A stretch of DNA of 64,000 nucleotides from Linnemannia hyalina (Eukaryota > Mortierellomycota > Mortierellomycetes > Mortierellales > Mortierellaceae): positions 1,054,001-1,118,000 of the forward strand of contig JAHRHY010000017.1 in NCBI GenBank assembly GCA_019671135.1, written 5' to 3'. Under the pieces are notes generated by a model. It did no database searches. It had not been told where the DNA came from and worked only from the letters and a program-made list of their open reading frames with translations. Positions 36,101-48,005 of the stretch are shown in pieces. Position numbers and translations under genes: made by a program. Each line of letters opens with the position of its first letter. Within the stretch, counting starts at the first letter, position 1.

Positions 36101-39100
36101 GAATGTGAATGTGAAAGTGAGTGCGAATTGTCCCATGTCTGCCTATCAACCTGTCAATCCATTTAATCCCATGCCACGTATGACACTTCTCACCGGTCGG
36201 GTGAGAGGGGTACCCTTGACTCCGACGGATAGAATGAAGTGGGGCACTGAGGCATATGCTGCAGCAAGGAAATGAACGCTTATTTCTTGGAATAGACACA
36301 GAGTGCAAGGTGCGAAGCTGACTTGACGGCTGTTCACATTCTTCATGTATTTCATTTCAAAGCGGGTGAACTGGATCATACTGATGTACAGTACTGTACA
36401 TATATGAGTGTGCATGGGCAATGATGGACAATGATCGTTCGTTGAAAAACAAAATGAATTTGAACTCTGATAGTTCTAATCAGATATGAACAGAACAGAA
36501 CAGGACAGAACAGAACAGAACGGAAGAGAACAGATTGGTCTCCTCTTTCCATTCCGTTTCTTCATTCCATGCACCCCTCGTTGTTCCCACCATATCGCAC
36601 CCCACGCCGCTCTCTTTGCTGCTCCCCATGCTCTTCCCCTGCTCTTTGATGCTTGATTGCATAATATCGCATCCGAACCGCGCAAGTGGGTTCTGCTATA
36701 TCATGTCATCTCTTCCTCTCTCTCTCCCTTTGTGAGCAGCAGCAAGAGTAGAAAACACAAAGAGAGAGAAGAGAGAGAGACGGCGGGTCGGACAACGAAG
36801 CGAAAAATGAACATCACCGTGAGAGCACTCTCTCTCTCTCTCTTCATGCAGGCGACAACAACTAGGATCAGGCTTTTCATTTCTTTTTATCCACTTTTAT
36901 GATGGGCCTATCTGTCTGTGAGTTCTTGTGTGACAGGATGGGGAGGGTGTTGCGCCAAAAGGGCCATTTTTCTCTCTCGTTCACTTCCTACTCGCTAGAC
37001 ATTTTTGACACAAGGGGCCGTTCTCGGTGAATAAATACAGAGTGTTTTTTCTTCCCCTTTCACTCCATGGACTTGCGTTGTTGAAGGAAAGGGACCTGAT
37101 CGATCATCATCCCTCCGCCACCGTTGTTCCTTCCTTCGACATCATCACCCATCATCACTGACAGTTCAAAAATAAACCAACAACATCAAGTCTACACCAT
37201 CTGTCCCATTCTCGGTGGTGGTTGTTCACTCAACTTTGTTTATACGATATCCACCCCTTCTGTTCCTTTAGACTCAAGCGCCCTACCTACACGACAACAA
37301 TCAGAGATGACGACAACATACAGACAGACAGACGGACAGACAACGGATCGACTAATATCCGAGAAGGATCAAAGAACAAGTCCGGCATGATCTTTGCCGG
37401 GTAGGTATGGTGGTGTGGTACTGACTAATGTAATCCAATGTGAACCTGCAGACCCTTTTGTCTGCCGTTGCTCTTTGCCTTCAATCTCTTCAAGGGTGGA
37501 GATAGATCAAGCACGATGATGTCCGTAATCCCTCTGTCTGTGACCCTTGCCCCTGATGTGCTCTCTCTTTTCACTCATACACTGTCGACGCTTTGATGAC
37601 AAGGGAAGGCTCTCTGTCTGTCTGTCTGTCTATCTATGTGTACAGTAGACCACCATACCGTCGCATCCTTCCCCATCGCATCCATCTCCCATCTACATTT
37701 AACGCATTCCGCATATCTCGCTCCCTCCCATCAGGATTAGCGGGATGGAAAGAGGGATGGAGGCATAGATGATTCATGGGCATAACAGGCATAAGGCATA
37801 CGCATTTTTGCACATCCACAGCCAAGCAAGGAAAATATATGCTCGTGTCTAGAGCACACAAGCAAGCAATAAGCAATAAGCATCTTCTTTTCCCTCGTTC
37901 CTTGACCCTTCCAAGACACAGTTCACACATGCTCCTATTCTTCGTCATCTTTCTTTTGATTCTTCCACATCCGTCATCGATTTTCCAGAAACACCTGCCT
38001 AGAAAGAGACGTAGTAGTGGTAGTAATCTAGTTGTCTGCGCACATCATCTGCATCTGCTATTACTCTCTCTCTCTCTCTTTTTTTTTTTTTCTTTTCTTT
38101 GTGACCCACTTTTTGGTTCCTTCTTCAATCTGCTAGATATCTTGCTCATCATCGCCATCGTCGAAAACCATAAATCATCCTATCTCACCTTCATAACGGA
38201 AAAAGGGCGTCGATCAGAGACAAAGAAATGAAAGTGTAAAAAACGATCCGCCCATCCGCGACCCACGACCCGGATGTGTCCTTTCCGTTACGCCCGCTCC
38301 CTCTTCCTCCTCCTTCTCATGTCCCTTTTTCTCTTTGTTTCGCTTTCTCGTTGTTGTATGCTTTGCTGTCTTGTGTCCTTGTAATTTCCAATCGGCCTCC
38401 CTCTAAACTCTTTAACGCCCCACACACATTCTCCAGAAAACAAAGTACAAAGAGGGGACGGAGGGACGTGTACCTGTGCATGTATTAACTGCAAGTTCAG
38501 TCCTGCCCATTCCTTTGCCGAACAGGCAAACGCCCTTGAGTTTTTTTTTTTTTTGTGACACAAAGAGCGGTCGACAGACAGACAGAGAGACAGACAGACA
38601 GACAGACTCATGAGGACATGTCAACATGCCAAGAAAAATAAACAAGGCGCCATCCTATTCAACACTTAAACGACAAGGAATGACAAAAGGCGGCGCAACC
38701 ACAGACAGCCTTTCGGCACACACATGTATCGATCGCAGAATGAATAATAAACAAAATGGATGGCGTTTGTTGATGCTACAGTTTGACTACAGCGCACAGG
38801 GTTGGACCCATGCACACATATCCTTCCGTGACCCGTTTTTTTCATTTCCTTTGCATCTCTACTCTTTCCTTGCCACCCCCAACGCTTTTTGGATTTGTTG
38901 ACATGATGGGAAAAGGCAGATGAGCAAGCGAGACAAGTATAAATTGTATCTCTTTAGTTCGATTGCTGGTTCTGACATGGGCCAATGTCATGGGAACACA
39001 AGTCCTCGTTACAACTACAATCATCAGTCGGTTATCAACAATCAACAAACAGAGAGCAATACTTCGTTTTTCATGGGGACGAGGAAGAGATTGGGATAGA

Positions 39101-41009
39101 GAAGAGCTCGGGATTGAGAATGAGTGATATGATCGACGCGCTGATAAACTTGGATCTTCTCAGGATGGTCTAGGCGCGCTTGACTAACTAGGGAGAGGGA
39201 TCTAGGGAGAGGGATCAAGGGAAATGAAAAAAATTGGACCCTTGCAAAGCGACAAGCAGAGGAAGGGTGGACCATGCGCAACAAGGCAATAAAAAAAAGA
39301 AGGTGGGGGGGGGGGGGGTTGCTTTGTATGTAGGCTGGTGCATTTCGAGGACTTGTTGCCCTTTGATCATGGACCATGCAAGGAAGGCAAAAAAGGACCC
39401 TTATTATTCTTGCATTGCATTGTTCTCCTTTTCCTTTTGATTAAAAGACAAAAAAGAAGCGATGTCCCCTCCCGTGGACATATTTCAAAGTTGGTGATCA
39501 CATCTCAGCTTTCGGCCGGGGTCCCTCCACTTCCTTCCTCCTTCATTCATTCACAAAGAGAAAAACTAAGAAAGGATAACCTTCCTTGACAACACCTTTC
39601 CCACCCCTACATCCTTCCACGTTTCTAGGCTGGACTAAATAAATAGTTTCTTTCTCTCTCGATATGAACTTTTCATTACTGCCCTGTTTTCCAGCACCAT
39701 TTGGCCTGTCCTTTTTTCCTTGGTCTATTGCCTTTAGGTTGTCTTATTTGATTATTATTTTTCCTATAGTCATGCTTCTTTCGCGTCTTATGGTCTTCTC
39801 TCTTCAGCGCCACGATGGAGCTAAGCACGCAGGAATCCTGCGATCAAGCAGTAAAAAAACACAAAATCGGGACCAAGGAAGATACAGGAACCAATCACGA
39901 CCCAAGGATCTCCCTCCCAGATGTCTCTCTCTCACGCACTCAAGCTTTCTCCTTTTCATTGAAGCACAAGGGCACGCCCTTTCTTTTTTGCGCAAGGGCT
40001 GGAAGAATAGTCAGGGTCCTCCCTTCTCTCTTGTTCCCCTGTCCAATTGGGCAGAGTAGCAAGTTTCGAGGCGACAAGGAGTAGGGGGGAGAAGGCTCGC
40101 ATTAACGCAGGGACTGCAGCACGCACTCACACCTTTTCACCGCACAGAGTCAACAAAATGAAAAAGGAGACTTTTTTCCTGCCTTTTCTATTTTGATCCC
40201 CTAAGCAGACAGCAAGAAGATTCTCATTGGTTCACATCGAAAAAAAAAAAAGTTCGACCAGGGGACCCGACCGAAGTGGGGCTTGGAGTATTGGAATGAA
40301 AGGATGAAAGGGGGGAGGTACGCTTGTGGTCGTACAACCTAAACGCTTCTTTTTCTCTATTATTGTTCTCCTTCACTAGGAAGAAGGCATTCCCTCGGGT
40401 CGAGGAGAAGGACAAATATCCAATTGGTAGGATTTGTTTTTTGTTCACGATCGATGAAGGCTTTGAGGCGTGCGTGACCAAAAGGGCAAAAAATATTAAA
40501 AAATGAGCACCAAATCGAAAATAAAAATAAATCCTCATCGGGCTAACCAGAAGAAAGAGAGAAACGAAAGGCTAGAATCTAAAGGAAGGAAAAGAAGTGG
40601 ATGAACGATAGCTCGAAAACTTGGGGCTGGCATATGGGAGAGACAGAGGACCTCGTCTCCAGTTGCTTTCTGTTTTCCCGCTCCATACAATGCAGACAGT
40701 TCACGAAAACTATGAGCTGGAAAGGAAGCAAAAAAAATATGTGAGAATCTAGTAAGGGTAAGGACATTCCCTCACAAAGAGAAGAGTACACTGTCGCCAA
40801 TTGTCCCACATTACATGCAATTGACGCGGCGGGATGGAAAAAATAAAAAAATAGGATCTTGTCGCTTGGGCTTCGCCCCTTCTCAATTGAAACCATCTGT
40901 TAAATGAAAGAACGAAAGTAATATTTGTTTATTTTACATGGGTTGAGTATCTTTCTACATCCTCTTTTCCCTGACTTGACTGGCAAAGTAGAATAAAAAG
41001 GCGATCGTT
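33173..41009. other. 7.8-kb gene-free region rich in simple repeats
   Basis: No recognised coding sequence or RNA gene was found on either strand. The stretch holds many short tandem repeats: GAAT units at 33805-33825, GAATAT/GAATGT units near 34190 and 36083-36120, GAACA units at 36487-36530, CTGT units at 37613-37632, CAGA units at 38572-38608 and a G run at 39305-39318. CT-rich and T-rich blocks are common. The length is unusual next to the compact left part of the window. It may contain the long promoter of the Ser-rich gene, long non-coding transcripts, or genes too diverged to see. Confidence 0.4.
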
Positions 41010-42024
41010 TTACTTCTTGTTGCCGTTGATCTCCTTGTTAAGCATCTCCATGACCATAGCACCACAGAGCTGCGAGATAGGGTTATCCTGGACAGCGACG
41101 GCCTTGGCCAGAGGATTGCCGTACCGTGCTCCACGCTCGAAATCTGCCTGTGCTGCCTCCTTCTCCCCCCTGGCCTTCTTGATAATTCCTCTCTGTGTGT
41201 ATGCCTATTGTTAGTCAAGTTAAGTTGGACGGAAGAGGTTTGAGTTAGTAATGACGAATGAGAGGAGAGCTCAGGGATAGGTCGCGAAAGAGAGAATAGA
41301 GACAACGGCAATGGTGGTCGGCAGTGTCGGCCTGTCGTTCTTACCTGCTTGAGGATAGGGACTTGTCCACCGGCATGCTCGATCGCCTTGTCCAGATCCT
41401 GAATAGCCGCATCATCATTGTTCTGAATTCTGTACGCCTGAGCTCTACGTTCGACAAAGCAAAAATCAATAAGGACGATTAGGCTTCTTCAAAAAAAAGC
41501 TAGCAGTAGTGATATGCCTCAATTGCCTCCTCTAATCCTTTCCCCGTCAGAAGATACATAATCGTTGAAAGAAACTATACCTGTTGTTGTAGGCGGACGC
41601 ATAGTTCGGGCAGAGGGTGATGGCCTCTGAGAATTTGGCAATGGCACCACCAATGTCGTCCTTCTCTGCCAACAGGATCGCCTCTGACTCCAGGCCCTTT
41701 AACTTCTTCAGCAACTCTGGCTCAATCACTATTTTGTTCGTTATCGAAGAAAGAAGAAAAAAAGACAGGGTGGATGTTAGAGTCCATTGCTTCACTGCAG
41801 GGTTGAACATGAAGTGAAGGAGGAGAGAGGTGCAGCAACTGGTGAGGGTGTGCAAGGAGCAGCGAAGAAGAGTGCGTTGTTGAAGAAGTCCTTGATTGCT
41901 TACCGATGGGTTCGGCGTTGAGCATATTCTCGGTCTCCTTGTCGGGGAGCATGGTGCCCTCGGGGTTGAAGACCATATCCAGGATCTTGGCATCCTTTGC
42001 GCTGACTGTTGTCTTTGTTGCCAT
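41010..42024 (-). CDS. TTC36: TTC36-like tetratricopeptide repeat protein (4 exons)
   Basis: TTC36 is a small TPR protein; in mammals it has been linked to stability of a tyrosine-catabolic enzyme and to cilia. The exons are 41904-42024, 41581-41728, 41345-41444 and 41010-41192, giving 183 residues (189 in human). The N-terminal MVFNPEGTM matches the family opening (IFNPDTPF in human). The TPR core reads GGAIAKFSEAITLCPNYASAYNNRAQAYR, with intron 2 splitting the Arg codon after AYNN. It continues to DLDKAIEHAGG, then RGIIKKARGEKEAAQADFERGARYGNPLAK, and ends with NPISQLCGAMVMEML. The leader contains a (GAAT)7 run at 42141-42168. It shares the window with tyrosine aminotransferase, but 28 kb away. 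Confidence 0.9.
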
Positions 42025-42628
42025 TGTTTCTATTATGTTATAGTGTGGTGTTGGAGTGGTTGTTGGTCTCGGAGGTAGGGAGGGTCCTTGGTTGATGTCG
42101 ATGGGCTTGCTTGGGTTGGTTGTTGTTGGGGATGATTCGAATGAATGAATGAATGAATGAATGAATGAAAAAGAAGGTGGGGGAATAAGTGTGGGAGAGG
42201 AAAAGGTGTCCGGGTGTTCTCTTTCTCCAGACTCTGTCCCATCGTCATTGCTCAGAATCCCATTAAGGAGCTTAATTGTCGTGGGAAGGCAAAGAAGCCG
42301 TTGACCGTGCATTATTCGACCGAAAAATTATTAATTCTCACACTCATCCAAACAGAAGGAAGCAAGGGCATGGGCGTATGGTGTTTGCCAATTGACAAGG
42401 GGCTTAGTCGACAGGTGGAGAAGAACGGTCAATGACAAGATGCGAAGTCGCCAATGGAAGGAGAGATATCAGGGCGCTCATCATAACCCCGTAGACAACG
42501 CGCACTCACAAAGCAGCAACGCAACCATAGTAAAAAAAGAGGATTGTAATCCATATGATGATTAGGATGCTACGACAAGAGAACGACTGACACAAATAAA
42601 AAAAAAACTAAAAACTACCCTAGAAAGT
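42025..42628. other. Intergenic region between TTC36 and the GPI-protein gene
   Basis: This holds the TTC36 promoter and leader, with its GAAT tandem repeat at 42141-42168, and the 3' UTR of the gene to the right. No other feature was recognised. Confidence 0.4.
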
Positions 42629-43174
42629 CTAAAGGAGTTGGAATGCCAACGCAGCAACTCCACCAGCAGCCAACAAAACCGACGGTGCCAACCCACCAGC
42701 AGCTCCAGAAGCCGCCGTTCCTGCAGGTTTCGTACCCGTACCCGTTCCAGCGTTAGCGCTAGGCTGCGAAGGAGCCGCTCCAGGAGCAGGAGAAGCAGGC
42801 TGGGAGGGGTTCTCGATGTTGAAGGCATTGGTGTAAGACTGTTGGGGAGCAGTCCGGACAACGATCGCATACTCGCCCGAGGCGACTGTGGAGGGGACGG
42901 TCATGTCGGCCCGGGTGTCGGATCCCGAACAGTCAAGAGTTCCCAGAGTGACAATATACCTCACGGCGGTTGAGGGGCCATTGACGAGATCGACCTTGAC
43001 GGCCTTGGAATCGTTGCCCATCGAGGCACAGTTTCCGGTCCAGCCTACGAAATTGGGCACACCTGTCTTCCAGACCGTGCCGTCGGTCGGGTTGTTGATC
43101 TGGAGCATGTCTGCAGAAACCACTGTAACGAGCAGCAGAGATGCGGCGGCGGCGAATGTAATGAACGACTTCAT
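42629..43174 (-). CDS. Secreted GPI-anchored protein with Kre9/Knh1-type N-terminal domain
   Basis: The single open frame encodes 181 residues. It has a classic signal peptide (residues 1-21, hydrophobic core FAAAASLLLVTVV, likely cleavage after VSA). The domain after it opens with INNPTDGTVWKTG and contains NFVGWTG and TLDCSGSD, ending with GEYAIVVRTAP and YTNAFNI. This is the Ser-Thr-rich GPI-anchored family whose founder domain is found in Kre9/Knh1, proteins of cell-wall beta-1,6-glucan assembly. A Pro/Ala/Ser/Thr/Gly linker (about 128-160) leads to a C-terminal hydrophobic tail ending in LL, as in GPI-signal sequences. It therefore acts at the plasma membrane or cell wall. The exact role is unknown; members are numerous in filamentous fungi. 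Confidence 0.85.
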   Translation of the reverse strand: MKSFITFAAAASLLLVTVVSADMLQINNPTDGTVWKTGVPNFVGWTGNCASMGNDSKAVKVDLVNGPSTAVRYIVTLGTLDCSGSDTRADMTVPSTVASGEYAIVVRTAPQQSYTNAFNIENPSQPASPAPGAAPSQPSANAGTGTGTKPAGTAASGAAGGLAPSVLLAAGGVAALAFQLL

Positions 43175-45234
43175 TTTTGGTATAAAGGGGAGGAGGAAGA
43201 GAGAGGGACAGGAGTGGAGATGGGTGTAGATTGGATATGCGGGTGGTAGGTGACGCGGAGTGGGGTGGAATGAGAAGAGGGGAAGGGTATGTACAGATGA
43301 ATTGGTCTTCTGGGGGGACTGGGAGAGGGAGATGGTGCTTGATGGTGAAAAAGAGAAAAAAAGCGAGAAAAGGAAAAAAAAAAAAAAAAACGGAAAAGAA
43401 CTTTACCAAATGTTAGACATTAGTCTTTATACCCATTGGCGAGAAAAGATAGATAGTTAAGAGTAGCTATTCTAACCATTTCATTCGATGTCCATTGTCG
43501 AAGGAGAGAAGAACAGAAAAGGATCAAATGCCGGGATCATGATGCTGAGCAACAGCAAGCAGCAGCAGCAGCAGCAGCAGGAGTCGCGAAGGCGGAAACA
43601 ACAGAACGACAAGCCCTTTGCATACCTGTTTGTGAGCCGGCAACGCTTTTTTTATTCGCCTTGTTGCTTTTTTTTGCTAATGCGGCCTGCATTTGTTACA
43701 AGGCCATCCTTATTTTTTTTTCCTTTTGTTTCTCCATAAAAGAAACGAGAAAGCGCGTCTGGCATGCTTTGCTTTCTTTCTCTCTCTCTTTTGCTCTCTT
43801 TTCTCCCCCCTTCTGTCTCCTTCCCGGCGCCTTTCTCCTTCAGTGAAATCTAACCCCTTTTGTGTTTGCTATTCTCCCTACCTAAAAATAATCTAAGCGG
43901 CTGGCATGTATGCCATGGTGATAATGAATGGTTGTGGGTGGCCTCGGGAGCTGCATGGAGGCGAGATTTAAAAAATAACATGAATGACGAAGAAAGATGG
44001 CGTGGTGGCCCTGTGAAAGTAGGTTTAACCCCTTTTATCGTTATTCCTTACAGCATCGTACACAGAAGGGATGAGGACGAACAAGAAGGAAGGATAGGGT
44101 CTTGATGTCTAAAAAAAAGTAGGGATTTGCCCTGATTATGTTTAGTTCGTTTGTTTCCTGGTTAATAGAGTGCTGTGGTACATACACCTCCTAAGAGATA
44201 GAAAAGGGCCGTCAACCCTTCCACATGTGTGTTTCTCGGCCAAGATCGAGCAATAAAAAATAAAAAGGTCTAGAAAACTATAAAAAAAGCTGGTGCGAGC
44301 GGGTTATGAAGATGAGACACCAAACCAAAGAAAGAAAGGGAGAAGGGCGAAGGTTGTCTGTGTGTTCAATTTGAGTAAAAATGTGAGAGCATAAAGCGCG
44401 GCATGGCTCCTTGCATTTTTTTCTTTCGACAACTCGTCGCAAGGCAACAATCTTGCTTTTCTTCCCTCTTTGTTCTCCTCTACTTTAGTGGTCATCGACA
44501 CTATCTCCATCCTGTTTATTTTTGGTCCTTCTTCTCCCCCTCGCAATTTAATGTTTTATCTCCCTTTCCTTCTCTCTTTTGTCTTTTACTCCTCTCTCAC
44601 TCTCCTTTCTTGTTTAGCTCAAAAAATATAATCCTTTCGCATTGGGTGACCTCACATCTTTCCTTCTTTCTCATTTTACAGTTTAACCGATAATGCAAAT
44701 TGAAACGTTGACCGTTGAACAATGGACAAGTCTTTACATCAAACTTTACACTTGTACCCTACCGTCCTTCCTTCCTTCCTTCCTTAATTCGCCGTTACTT
44801 TTTCTACAGTTGGTCACATCTCCCATTATTGCACCAGAGTATAGCTCATTTGCATGTTCATTTCAGACAAAGGGAGACAAGATGCAAGGAGAAATGCAAA
44901 TAAAAATTAAGGGGGGAAAGAAATGTGCTGCTCTCTCTTGTTATTTTCTTGTGTCTATCCCTTTGTTACTTTCTCCTCTCTCCCTTGTCCATTTCCAGTA
45001 CAGTCGCCATCGCCCCCATGTTTTTCTTTTCTAGAAAACGCAAATAGTTAATCTTTGACGAGGAAGGAGATGAAGAAGCCGATGGGAATATGGCGTGTAG
45101 AAGAGGAAGAAATAACGGGTAAACTTGACTAGCAAATAGCGGCTCGATTTACGCATCGCGTATCCTTTTTTATTTGGTGGCGTACCCATCACTGAATTCA
45201 GGAACAGAACAGAAAGGACACCTCAGCCTCTACC
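43175..45234. other. Gene-free region with low-complexity DNA
   Basis: These 2 kb include the promoter of the GPI-protein gene (A-rich run at 43376-43390). A CAG/AGC trinucleotide run is at 43551-43580 and CTTC repeats are at 44766-44785. Many short open frames exist but none has a recognised domain. Confidence 0.4.
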
Positions 45235-46822
45235 TCAGCCTTCAGATTCAACTGATCCAATCCAACGACGGTCGGCAACGACCATAGCAACACCCAACGC
45301 CGCAGACGCAACCATCAACACCTTGGGACACCCACTTCCTCCACCACCAGCAGCCTCAGCCCGGTACCCAACAGCATCATGAGGTGGAACTCCCTTCTCC
45401 TGTCCATCAAACCCCTTCCCCCCATCCTCTGGCTCCTCCACCAGCTCGAACTGCGTCCTCTTGTGTGCAATCTCTTTCGCAATCATCCTATACTGCCCTT
45501 CACGGATCAGAGGGCTACGGGTCCGGAACCACCAGGGCAACTTGTTGACCAACCACAGATCTACAAATAGGACGTAGAGGAATAAATGCTTGAAGGTCTT
45601 GTATGACCGGGTCATTGTCGGTAGTTGGTTGACTTTCCAGAACTCCGGGCCCAGTAGATGTTCGGCCACGGCGAGGTGCACTTTGACGGGGCCTGGGAGT
45701 TCGATGGCGCGGATGATTTGGATTGGAATGGCGGGCTTTGGGGACATGTTGGTTAGGAGGGTGGAACACATGCGTCCGGATTCGGCGTCGGGATCTGCGA
45801 GGTGCATGACGGTGCTTTCTAGACAGGCGTCGGCTCGTTCGGGGGTTCTAGTGGTGCCTAGGATATCTTCGGCGCCCATCATGTACCCGATATACCTCCA
45901 TAGATGAAAATAACCTTCTCGTTCCTGGCTCATCATATCGCACCCATCCGCTCACCCATGACCCTCCACATAGTGTTCGAGAACGAAAGCAGCGTCGCCC
46001 ACAGATCCTCCTGATAAATCGGCACACCATGCTCCTCAATATTATAGTACTTGGGATGGGCCCGACCGATCTTGGAGAGCCGCTCACAGACACCGGCATG
46101 AAGGAAGCGAACTTGGACGATGGATGCCCAGTCCTTGCCGGTCCCCGGTTGGAGGTATTCGAAAGAGAGGACGACGTCGAGGACGAACTGGGCGATTTCG
46201 AGGACACGTTCTTTGGTCCGTTTGCCGGAGAGGTACCCAGTTGAGTTGAGGGCTTTTGTGATTTTTGGGATTTGCGAAGCCGCCGGCGAGGGGGAAGTGG
46301 AGCAACGCGTGTGAGATGAAGAAGCAGTATCGGAGAGGGAGATGTGGAAGAAGAAGAGGCAGAAGGAAACTGTGTTAAGGACAGGAGAAACAAATTGTGG
46401 AGAAGTGGACAAGAACCAAGAACAAGTAAAAAACCTCTGAAAACATACCAGTACACTTCCTGCCCTCGCTTCACCTACTCCCAATCAACCCACTCAGAAA
46501 CAGCCATCAAATGCTTCATCAACAAGCTCGGCGCCAAACTCTCCTGCTCGCACTCCGGTCGAGCCGTATACTCCCTCAAGCCATGATTGCATCCTCCCCC
46601 GTCTTGACCTGTAACGTTTCCAAAGCATTATCGGCAAGGACATCACCAGTCATTCGGAGGGGCTCGAGTCGACTTGCAGGGATATGCTTCTCGGTCCAAA
46701 TGATGTCATAGTCCCAGTATTGATTCGAAGACCAATGCTGTTCCGAGAAGAGTATCCAAAGAGTTCTCTCTCTGTTTTGTATTTGTCCATGAGGGAGGTA
46801 AGGTATGCCGTGTGGCATTTTC
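45235..46822 (-). pseudogene. mpaB/rubber-oxygenase family gene with three frameshifts
   Basis: The encoded protein belongs to the ER-bound oxygenase mpaB / latex-clearing catalytic domain family (formerly DUF2236). Reading from the right, the first part (to about 46598) ends with PLRMTGDVLADNALETL. The frame must then shift to give LREYTARPECEQESL and MAVSEWVDWE. An intron (46370-46478) follows, then HFPLAGGFANPK. A second shift in an A run leads to ITKALNSTGYLSGKRTKERVLE and on to FSNTMWRVMGERMG. A third shift near 45937 gives SQEREGYFHLWRYIGYMMG, a family hallmark, and the open C-terminus ends in a hydrophobic segment. Apart from the shifts the sequence is well conserved. It is either a young pseudogene or contains assembly errors. 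The 5' end is uncertain. Confidence 0.7.
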
Positions 46823-46965
46823 GTTCGTAGGTGTCGATGCCTATACATCCTCGGCTCATTATCTAGGATCCTAGCATCCTTCTCTCTTTTTATTCGATAG
46901 CGGATAGGTGTATAAACTTTGCCGTGCTTGACTCTGCAAAAAACTGAGGTTGACTGATTGGAGTG

Positions 46966-47672
46966 GAGCGTCAAGCGGCCAGTTCAATTCTGGTCAAGGA
47001 GACGTCGAATTTGGTGGCGCACAGTCATTCGTCATGTGGGCTTTCGTGTTAATTTTTTTTTGCCCATCGCTCACGACGAACTTGTCCACTAGACTTTCAC
47101 CAATGGTTCTCATCGTACGTCCTAATCACCGAGCGAGCTACAAGAAGACACTCCACGTATGTTATCTTTACTGGTAAGAGAGAACAGACCAGGTTTGTTA
47201 TTTGGTTACGAAGAAAAGCCATTGGAGATGGTAGATATATGTAGGTGTGAGTATGCACAAGGGAGATAAAACTATGACATGTACATGAAAGTCCTGCGCA
47301 AGAACTGTGTCAAAGGATGCGACAAGTACAACCTTTTGCCTCGCAACATCTTGTTGATGCAGGACAATGCACCATGGCACAAGTCGACGGTCGCCCTCAA
47401 ATTTCTCGCCAAGCAGAGGATCAAGCCGCTGGAGGACAGGCCACCACTGTCGCCGGACCTAAACCCCATCAAGAAGATCTGGGCATGGATCAAAAATTGG
47501 CTTGGAATGATCACGATGCGATTAGGCCCGCCATAGTCGCAGGAAGAGTTGAGGAGAAGGATTCGTTTTCTGTGGCGCTTTCTCCCAAGGCGATTCATTC
47601 CAACTTGTACAAAGGCATGAAGCGGAGGATACAGGATACCAAGAAAGCAAAGGGCAGGTCGATCAAGGGATG
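46966..47672 (+). mobile_element. Tc1/mariner transposase remnant
   Basis: Fragments of a DDE transposase of the Tc1/mariner superfamily are recognisable. VEFGGAQSFVMWAF (about 46998-47045) matches the FGGGSVMVWG block. LLPRNILLMQDNAPWHKS (47334-47385) contains the second catalytic Asp, and PPLSPDLNPIKKIW (47440-47481) is the third block. In the last block the expected catalytic Glu of NPIENxW is Lys. A frame change lies before the C-terminal LYKGMKRRIQDTKKAKG segment (ending 47672). The region between the first and second blocks is largely lost. The element is therefore dead. It ends about 270 bp before the left arm of the large inverted repeat. No terminal repeats were identified. Confidence 0.85.
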
Positions 47673-48005
47673 AATGGAGAGCAACAGGCACCGGTTTGAA
47701 TAGAGGAGCGCAACTCATACAGTATCGTAAGCGTCCATTTTCCGCTAAGGGTGAGCGCAAACAACTGCATATCAACAACGTGCCAAGAGCTGAAGGTCCC
47801 ATTCATAGGAATGCCGACGGCGAGAGGGAAGAACAAATGTAGATAGGTGAGATGTAATATATATCATGATGTAGGAAGAACACTCAAGTGAAGTCAAAGG
47901 TAGTGAAAAAATGGGTAACATTGACATGGTCTATCCAAGTTAACTAGAGAGTAGGTATCAAACCTCATTTCATTTGGGTTAGCGTTATAGAACAACCAAG
48001 GCATT

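Noticed and set aside
45937..45966. 31-nt intron joining the last two parts of the mpaB-type gene
   Set aside because: It would be too short for fungal splicing and leaves the wrong phase for the conserved HLWRYIGY segment; a frameshift explains the data better.
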